Part shown: one piece after another, positions 7,192 to 10,961 of the stretch
Layout of the letters: every line of letters begins with the position of its first letter
Numbering within the stretch: the first letter of the stretch is position 1
The notes under the pieces: model-generated
Told to the model about the DNA's origin: nothing
Databases searched by the model: none
What the model saw: only the letters and a program-made list of their open reading frames with translations
NCBI GenBank assembly: GCA_021775835.1
Contig: JAJFHC010000260.1
Coordinates: forward strand, 1 to 10,961
DNA length: 10,961 bases
Direction: 5' to 3'
From: Hyphomicrobiales bacterium
GTDB lineage: Bacteria; Pseudomonadota; Alphaproteobacteria; Rhizobiales; JAJFHC01
Translations under genes and position numbers: made by a program

Positions 7192-7689
7192 ATGACCGCG
7201 CCATCAAAGCCACCCTACAGAATTCTGTTCGTCTGTCTGGGAAATACCTGCCGATCGCCAACTGCAGAGGGTGTATTTGGCCAGATCATGGACCGCCGGG
7301 GAGCGGGCCATCTGGTTGACCTTGATTCCGCCGGCATCGGTGCCTGGCATGCGGGCAATCCGCCAAATCCGCGCGGCCAGGCGGCGGCCCTGACGCGAGG
7401 GTATGACCTGTCGGGCATCACGAGCCGGCAGATCACCACAGGCGACTTCGAGGCCTTCGACCTGATTGTCGCCATGGATCATCAGAATGTCACCGACCTG
7501 GAAGAGCGAGCACCGTCTGGTCGCCGTGATCGCATCAGACTGTTCTCATATTTTGTCGACGGTGCAGATTTTGTCGAGGTGCCGGATCCCTATCACGGCG
7601 ACGAGGCCGATTACGAACACGCGCTCGACCTCATCCTGCTGGCCAGCGAAGGTCTGGCAGACCATGTGGAGGCGTCTTTCAAAAACTAG
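7192..7689 (+). CDS. Low-molecular-weight protein-tyrosine phosphatase
   Basis: This 165-residue cytosolic LMW-PTP carries the catalytic P-loop near the N-terminus, VCLGNTCRSPTAEG, with nucleophile Cys15 and Arg21 in the C-x5-R arrangement. The general-acid motif DPYHG is at 132-136 with Asp132. Other family marks are SAGIGAWHAGNPPNPRG and DLIVAMDHQNV. It could dephosphorylate tyrosine-phosphorylated proteins, but no BY-kinase or exopolysaccharide gene is near, so its partner is unknown; arsenate-reductase-like members exist but usually lack DPYHG. A weak GGAA lies ahead of ATG 7192. Its stop TAG shares the CTAG tetranucleotide with the stop of the convergent thpR. Catalytic residues are intact. 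Confidence 0.95.
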   Translation: MTAPSKPPYRILFVCLGNTCRSPTAEGVFGQIMDRRGAGHLVDLDSAGIGAWHAGNPPNPRGQAAALTRGYDLSGITSRQITTGDFEAFDLIVAMDHQNVTDLEERAPSGRRDRIRLFSYFVDGADFVEVPDPYHGDEADYEHALDLILLASEGLADHVEASFKN

Positions 7690-8240
7690 GTGCTGTTGCT
7701 GGCATCTGAACCCAGGGGAAAAACCGCTTCCACCGCATAGGGGCCGCCGCCATGGGGCGGTTTTGAGGAATAGAGGACGATGCGCTCAACCGTGAACGGA
7801 GGGCTTCGATAGAGACTGTGGCCCTGCAGGTAGCGTTCGACTTCAGCAAGCCGCGGGCTTCGGAGCCTGGCAAGCGTCACATGCGGCGTGAAGTTGCGGG
7901 TATCCGGTGGCAGGCCCAGCGACTGGGACATCCGTTCGTGGGAGAGTTGCAGATCGACCAGAGCCTGGCTTTTTTCGACGCCGGCCCAGACGGCGCGGGG
8001 CTTGCGGGTTCCAAACCGGCCGACGCCCTTCAGCGTCAATTCGAATGGACGAGACGCCAGACCGCTCAACGCTGACCTGATTTCAAGCGCCAGATCGCCG
8101 TCGACGTCGCCCATAAACCTTAGCGTCAGATGATGGCTCTCCTGGCTGATCCAACGTGCCCCCTCGATACCGCCCTGCATGAAGGCCAAGTCGAGCGATA
8201 TGTCGGGTGGAATTTCAATCGCCGTGAACAGTCTCGTCAT
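7686..8240 (-). CDS. thpR: ThpR, RNA 2',3'-cyclic phosphodiesterase (2H / LigT family)
   Basis: This 184-residue 2H-phosphoesterase shows the two HxTx motifs: HLTL at 37-40 and HVTL at 120-123, spaced as in ThpR/LigT. The known activity is opening of 2',3'-cyclic phosphates on RNA, with 2'-5' RNA ligation in vitro. It opens with the typical MTRLFTAIEIP and has RFGTRKPRAVWAGVE in the middle and IVLYSSK near the end, as in other bacterial members. The start ATG 8238-8240 has no strong Shine-Dalgarno. It lies 53 bases downstream of the aldo/keto reductase gene on the same strand and is probably read with it. Its TAG stop overlaps the phosphatase stop by four bases. Confidence 0.93.
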   Translation of the reverse strand: MTRLFTAIEIPPDISLDLAFMQGGIEGARWISQESHHLTLRFMGDVDGDLALEIRSALSGLASRPFELTLKGVGRFGTRKPRAVWAGVEKSQALVDLQLSHERMSQSLGLPPDTRNFTPHVTLARLRSPRLAEVERYLQGHSLYRSPPFTVERIVLYSSKPPHGGGPYAVEAVFPLGSDASNST

Positions 8241-8293
8241 CGTGCGTCTGTTTCTCTATTCTGCCGTGCCGGAAAAACACCTGCCAACGTCTA

Positions 8294-9334
8294 TCAGGGA
8301 CAAGGGTTTGTGTGAGATTTGTGGATCTCCTCGATCTCGTTTTCCAGCTCTTCCGTCATATCGAGGTTGATACTGGCGATGTCGGTCTCGAGCTGCGCTA
8401 TGGTGGTGGCGCCGATGATGTTTGACGTGACGAACGGCCGTGAGGTGACAAACTGCAGCGCTAACTGTGCGGGGTCGAGACCGTGCGCCAGGGCCAGATC
8501 GACATAAGCGGCAATCGCGCTGTTGGCGCTCGGGTTGTCATAACGCTGCATGCGGTCAAACAGGGTTTTGCGTGCGCCTTCCGGCAGGGCACCGCCCTGA
8601 TATTTGCCGGTCAGGCATCCTTGTGCCAGCGGTGAATAGGCCAGTAGACCGACCGATTCGCGGAAAGCAATCTCGGCCAGGCCATCCTCGAATGTTCGGT
8701 TCAGCAGGTTGTAGGCATTCTGGATCGACTGCATTCGCGGCAGGCCATGAGCCTCGCTCTGGTTGAGAAACTTCATGACCCCCCAGGGCGTCTCGTTCGA
8801 CAGGCCGACGGTGCGCACCTTGCCTGATTTCACCAGGTCCTCCAGCGCGCGCAGGGTCTCGTCGAAGGACACGAAGTCGCCGTTGCGTGGGGTGTTTTCG
8901 CGACCGCCGAACAATTCCATCGGGCGGTCCGGCCAGTGAAGCTGATAGAGATCCACATAGTCGGTCTGCAAACGCCTCAGCGATCCATCGATGGCTTCCA
9001 CGATCTGATCCCTGGTCAGGCGAACCGGCGCGCCGGACGCCCTGATCCAGTTCATGTCGGTGCGGCCGGTCACCTTGCTGGCGAGGACGATGTCATCGCG
9101 CTTGCCGCGCGCCTTGAACCAGGTGCCGATGATTTCCTCTGTGCGGCCCGCGGTTTCTGCCAGGGGCGGGGAGGAATACATCTCGGCGGTATCGATGAAG
9201 TTGATGCCGTGCTCCAGGGCATAGTCCATCTGGGCATGACCTTCCGCCTCGGTATTCTGCTGACCCCAGGTCATGGAGCCAAGGCACAGGGCACTCACAC
9301 GAATGCCGGAGCGTCCCAGTTCGCGATAATCCAT
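8294..9334 (-). CDS. Tas-like NADP(H)-dependent aldo/keto reductase
   Basis: This 346-residue aldo/keto reductase has a TIM barrel, NADPH and the Tas/YghZ-like subgroup architecture; its length agrees with E. coli Tas. The catalytic tetrad is complete: Asp48 and Tyr53 (INFIDTAEMYSS), Lys87 (LASKV) and His133 (QLHWPDRP). The opening YRELGRSGIRVSALCLGSMTWG with WGQQNTE and the VGLSNETPWGV block are typical of Tas. Near the C-terminus IIGATTIAQLETDI forms the NADP-binding region. Physiological substrates of this group are poorly known. ATG 9332-9334 has AAAAGG eight bases ahead. It follows the esterase gene by 35 bases and precedes thpR by 53, suggesting a three-gene minus-strand transcript. Confidence 0.93.
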   Translation of the reverse strand: MDYRELGRSGIRVSALCLGSMTWGQQNTEAEGHAQMDYALEHGINFIDTAEMYSSPPLAETAGRTEEIIGTWFKARGKRDDIVLASKVTGRTDMNWIRASGAPVRLTRDQIVEAIDGSLRRLQTDYVDLYQLHWPDRPMELFGGRENTPRNGDFVSFDETLRALEDLVKSGKVRTVGLSNETPWGVMKFLNQSEAHGLPRMQSIQNAYNLLNRTFEDGLAEIAFRESVGLLAYSPLAQGCLTGKYQGGALPEGARKTLFDRMQRYDNPSANSAIAAYVDLALAHGLDPAQLALQFVTSRPFVTSNIIGATTIAQLETDIASINLDMTEELENEIEEIHKSHTNPCP

Positions 9335-9369
9335 TTCTCGGACCTTTTGTTGTTATGGGAGAGCTTGGG

Positions 9370-10029
9370 CTACGATTTAGCGCGCCGTGCCACGATTCGG
9401 GCGATCAGTTTTTCAACGAACGGTACGATCCGTTCGACGATGACATCCACGCCTTTCGCGTTCGGATGCATGCCGTCGCCGAGGTTGAGTTCAGGATTGG
9501 CGGCAACACCGTCAAGGAAGAAAGGATAAAGCAGGGCGTCGCGCTGTCTGGCAAGGTCCGGGTATATGGCGTTGAACGCATCGGCGAACTCGCGTCCCAT
9601 GTTGGGTGGGGCGAGCATGCCGGCCAGAAGCACGTCGAGCTTGCGTTCTTCAAGTCTGGACAACAATTGGGCGAGACCCTTCCGGGTTGTTTCCGGATCG
9701 GTTCCACGCAAGGCGTCGTTGGCGCCCAGTTCGACAATCACGCCGTCGGTCTTTTCCGGCAATGCCCAGTCGAGCCTGGACAGGGCGCCGGAACTTGTAT
9801 CTCCGGAAACGCCGGCGTTGTGGATACGCACGTCATGTCCGCGCTTGCGCAGGGCTGCCTCGAGTTTGACGGGAAACGCATTTTCAAGGGCCAGATTGTA
9901 CCCAGCCGTCAGGCTGTCACCCAGGGCCACGATCAGGACTGGTGCCGTCTGTGCCCGGGCAGATGTGACGGGTTGCAGGAACAGCGTAAGGCATATGATC
10001 GTCGCCATCAGGCCAAACAGCCGCGTCAA
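9370..10029 (-). CDS. Arylesterase / TesA-like SGNH-GDSL hydrolase, exported
   Basis: This is a secreted SGNH-fold esterase of the TesA (thioesterase I / lysophospholipase L1 / arylesterase) type. Numbered from an upstream ATG at 10134, the blocks are GDSLTAGYN (nucleophile Ser74), NAGVSGDTS (oxyanion Gly111), ELGAND (Asn139) and DGMHPN (Asp220, His223). A signal peptide ends at SARA, before QTAPV. Three starts are possible. ATG 10134 has a good GAGGA site, but that site lies inside the divergent ATPase gene, and this start adds a 38-residue pre-signal segment with non-coding-like codon use. TTG 10029 gives a short basic n-region, and ATG 10008 gives one with no positive charge. I prefer TTG 10029 (219 residues) with modest certainty. 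Divergence from a YbbA-type ATPase is a conserved proteobacterial arrangement. Confidence 0.9.
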   Translation of the reverse strand: MTRLFGLMATIICLTLFLQPVTSARAQTAPVLIVALGDSLTAGYNLALENAFPVKLEAALRKRGHDVRIHNAGVSGDTSSGALSRLDWALPEKTDGVIVELGANDALRGTDPETTRKGLAQLLSRLEERKLDVLLAGMLAPPNMGREFADAFNAIYPDLARQRDALLYPFFLDGVAANPELNLGDGMHPNAKGVDVIVERIVPFVEKLIARIVARRAKS

Positions 10030-10036
10030 GCCGTGC

Positions 10037-10066
10037 TTGACATTCGTAGGGGCTCCGCCATATCGG
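10037..10066 (+). promoter_or_regulatory. Candidate promoter for the YbbA-YbbP-type operon
   Basis: A perfect -35 TTGACA (10037-10042) is followed after 18 bases by TATCGG (10061-10066). Transcription would begin near 10073 and give a leader of about 48 bases before TTG 10121. The spacer is long and the -10 imperfect. The element sits just ahead of the preferred esterase start. Confidence 0.35.
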
Positions 10067-10079
10067 GTAGAGCGTGGGC

Positions 10080-10101
10080 GTACGGTGGTCGTATGCCGTA
10101 C
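10080..10101. repeat. Inverted repeat in the leader of the ABC operon
   Basis: GTACGG (10080-10085) and CCGTAC (10096-10101) form perfect 6-bp arms with a 10-base spacer, 19 bases before the ATPase start and just after the candidate transcription start. It could be a dimeric regulator site or an RNA hairpin near the ribosome site. Function is inferred from position only. Confidence 0.35.
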
Positions 10102-10120
10102 AAGACAGGTGTAGGTTTTA

Positions 10121-10834
10121 TTGTCTGATCCCATAATCTTCCTCGATGACGTTCATCTGACGCTGAGCAGCAGCGCCGGTCCTGTCAATATTCTGCGCGG
10201 TATGGACCTTAGCATCAATGCCGGTGAGTCCATCGGAATGGTCGGCCCAAGCGGGTCGGGCAAATCGACCCTGTTAATGGCAATAGCAGGTCTCGAAGCC
10301 GTGACGTCCGGGACTGTAACCGTCGCCGGCCAGACATTGAACGGTCTCGATGAAGATGCGCTTGCCCTGTTTCGTCGGGATAACGTGGGTATTGTGTTTC
10401 AGTCTTTCCACCTCATTCCGACAATGACGGCGCTCGAAAATGTCGCCATCCCGCTTGAACTCAATGGCCGGTCGGACGCCGAAGCCCGTGCCCGGGACGG
10501 CCTTGAACGGGTTGGGCTGGGGCACCGGTTGACCCATTATCCCGGTCAGCTTTCCGGCGGCGAACAGCAACGGGTAGCCCTTGCCCGGGCGCTGGCATCA
10601 GGTGCCAAAGTCCTCCTGGCCGATGAGCCGACCGGTAACCTGGATCAGGCAACGGGGGAACAGATCATCGATCTACTGTTCGAAGTCCGGCAGGAGCGGG
10701 AAATGACACTGCTGCTGATCACGCACGACCACGCGCTCGCCGATAAGTGCGAACGGGTCGTTTCCCTCGCCGATGGTCAGATTGTCTCCGACGACCGCCA
10801 AGGCGACGTCGCGCAGCGGCAGGAAGCGGTGTGA
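10121..10834 (+). CDS. ybbA: YbbA-type ABC transporter ATP-binding protein (LolD/MacB-like family)
   Basis: This 237-residue ATPase subunit of a type VII (MacB/LolCDE-like) ABC system is predicted to act at the inner-membrane face. Motifs in order are Walker A GPSGSGKST (42-50), Q-loop Gln94 in VFQSFHLIP, signature LSGGEQQRVALARA (144-157), Walker B VLLADEP (164-170), D-loop GNLD and His202 in LLITHD. All catalytic residues are present. Start is TTG 10121: an in-frame TAG at 10112-10114 leaves no other start upstream, and the N-terminus is needed for the first strand. Only a weak TAGG precedes it. YbbA rather than LolD is supported by the divergent TesA-like gene and by the large-permease opening downstream; the exported substrate is unknown. 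Confidence 0.92.
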   Translation: MSDPIIFLDDVHLTLSSSAGPVNILRGMDLSINAGESIGMVGPSGSGKSTLLMAIAGLEAVTSGTVTVAGQTLNGLDEDALALFRRDNVGIVFQSFHLIPTMTALENVAIPLELNGRSDAEARARDGLERVGLGHRLTHYPGQLSGGEQQRVALARALASGAKVLLADEPTGNLDQATGEQIIDLLFEVRQEREMTLLLITHDHALADKCERVVSLADGQIVSDDRQGDVAQRQEAV

Positions 10835-10961
10835 GCGGCGGTCCGTTGTATCTGCGCCTGGCGCTGCGGGAGTTACGGTCAGGTACGCAAGGGTTTCGCA
10901 TATTTCTGCTCTGCCTGATTCTGGGCGTCGCGGCGATCGCCGCCGTGGGATCGTTCTCCGC
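10831..10961 (+). CDS. ybbP: YbbP-type ABC transporter permease (5' end only)
   Basis: This is the first 43 residues of a permease cut by the window end. The GTG start (10831-10833) overlaps the ATPase stop in GTGA, with AGGAA five bases upstream, so the two proteins are translationally coupled. The reading MSGGPLYLRLALRELR is followed by a first transmembrane segment (FRIFLLCLILGVAAIAAVGS). This is how large FtsX-domain permeases of the YbbP family begin: an amphipathic ALREL start, then one membrane helix before the periplasmic domain. With the TesA-YbbA context the identification is good, but the length and the rest of the protein cannot be seen. Confidence 0.87.
   Translation, partial: MSGGPLYLRLALRELRSGTQGFRIFLLCLILGVAAIAAVGSFS

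Noticed and set aside
7204..7482. Possibility that the phosphatase is an ArsC-type arsenate reductase
   Set aside because: The DPYHG general-acid motif and the VCLGNTCRSP loop are those of LMW-PTPs, and no arsenic resistance gene is nearby.
1..10961. A defence island, mobile element, CRISPR array or new gene cluster
   Set aside because: Every gene belongs to a recognised family, most of them housekeeping; there are no transposases, integrases, terminal repeats, spaced repeats, tRNA junctions or composition shifts beyond short promoter gaps.

Overview
The window looks like ordinary chromosomal DNA from an alphaproteobacterium. It is GC-rich with strong GC bias at third codon positions. It carries an IalB-family periplasmic protein, an HSD10-type short-chain dehydrogenase and an RlmN of alphaproteobacterial type. 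The order (argG, rlmN, ialB) suggests Hyphomicrobiales (Rhizobiales) or a close relative, but this is inference from gene content and memory, not a phylogeny. There is no insertion sequence, phage gene, CRISPR array, tRNA, rRNA, integrase or obvious foreign island. Coding density is very high, and no gene-free stretch exceeds about 235 bases.

Layout. (1) Positions 1-302 hold the 3' end of folD on the plus strand. (2) Positions 414-4292 form a minus-strand block. In transcription order it holds a SpoU/TrmH-family RNA methyltransferase, an IalB-like secreted protein, rlmN and argG; an AT-rich promoter-like gap precedes ialB and a candidate promoter precedes argG. (3) Positions 4443-7131 alternate in strand: a quinone oxidoreductase-type MDR (+), a DUF1232 membrane protein (-), an HSD10-like SDR (+) and a pterin-4a-carbinolamine dehydratase (-). 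(4) A low-molecular-weight protein tyrosine phosphatase (+) runs tail-to-tail into a minus-strand run. In transcription order that run is an arylesterase/TesA-like SGNH hydrolase, a Tas-like aldo/keto reductase and ThpR (RNA 2',3'-cyclic phosphodiesterase). (5) Divergent from the esterase is an ABC exporter of the YbbA-YbbP type. Its ATPase is complete and its FtsX-like permease is cut by the window end; the two genes are translationally coupled by a GTGA overlap.

Functional themes are housekeeping: one-carbon metabolism (folD), arginine synthesis (argG), RNA modification or processing (rlmN, TrmH-like, thpR), redox enzymes (MDR, SDR, AKR), pterin recycling, and a tesA/ybbAP envelope or lipid module known from many proteobacteria.

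I did not find a convincing undescribed system. What deserves a second look is mostly architecture: three convergent pairs with no room for ordinary terminators (one sharing a single CTAG for both stop codons), several start-codon ambiguities, a 12-bp palindrome over a candidate promoter, and an inverted repeat in the ybbA leader.
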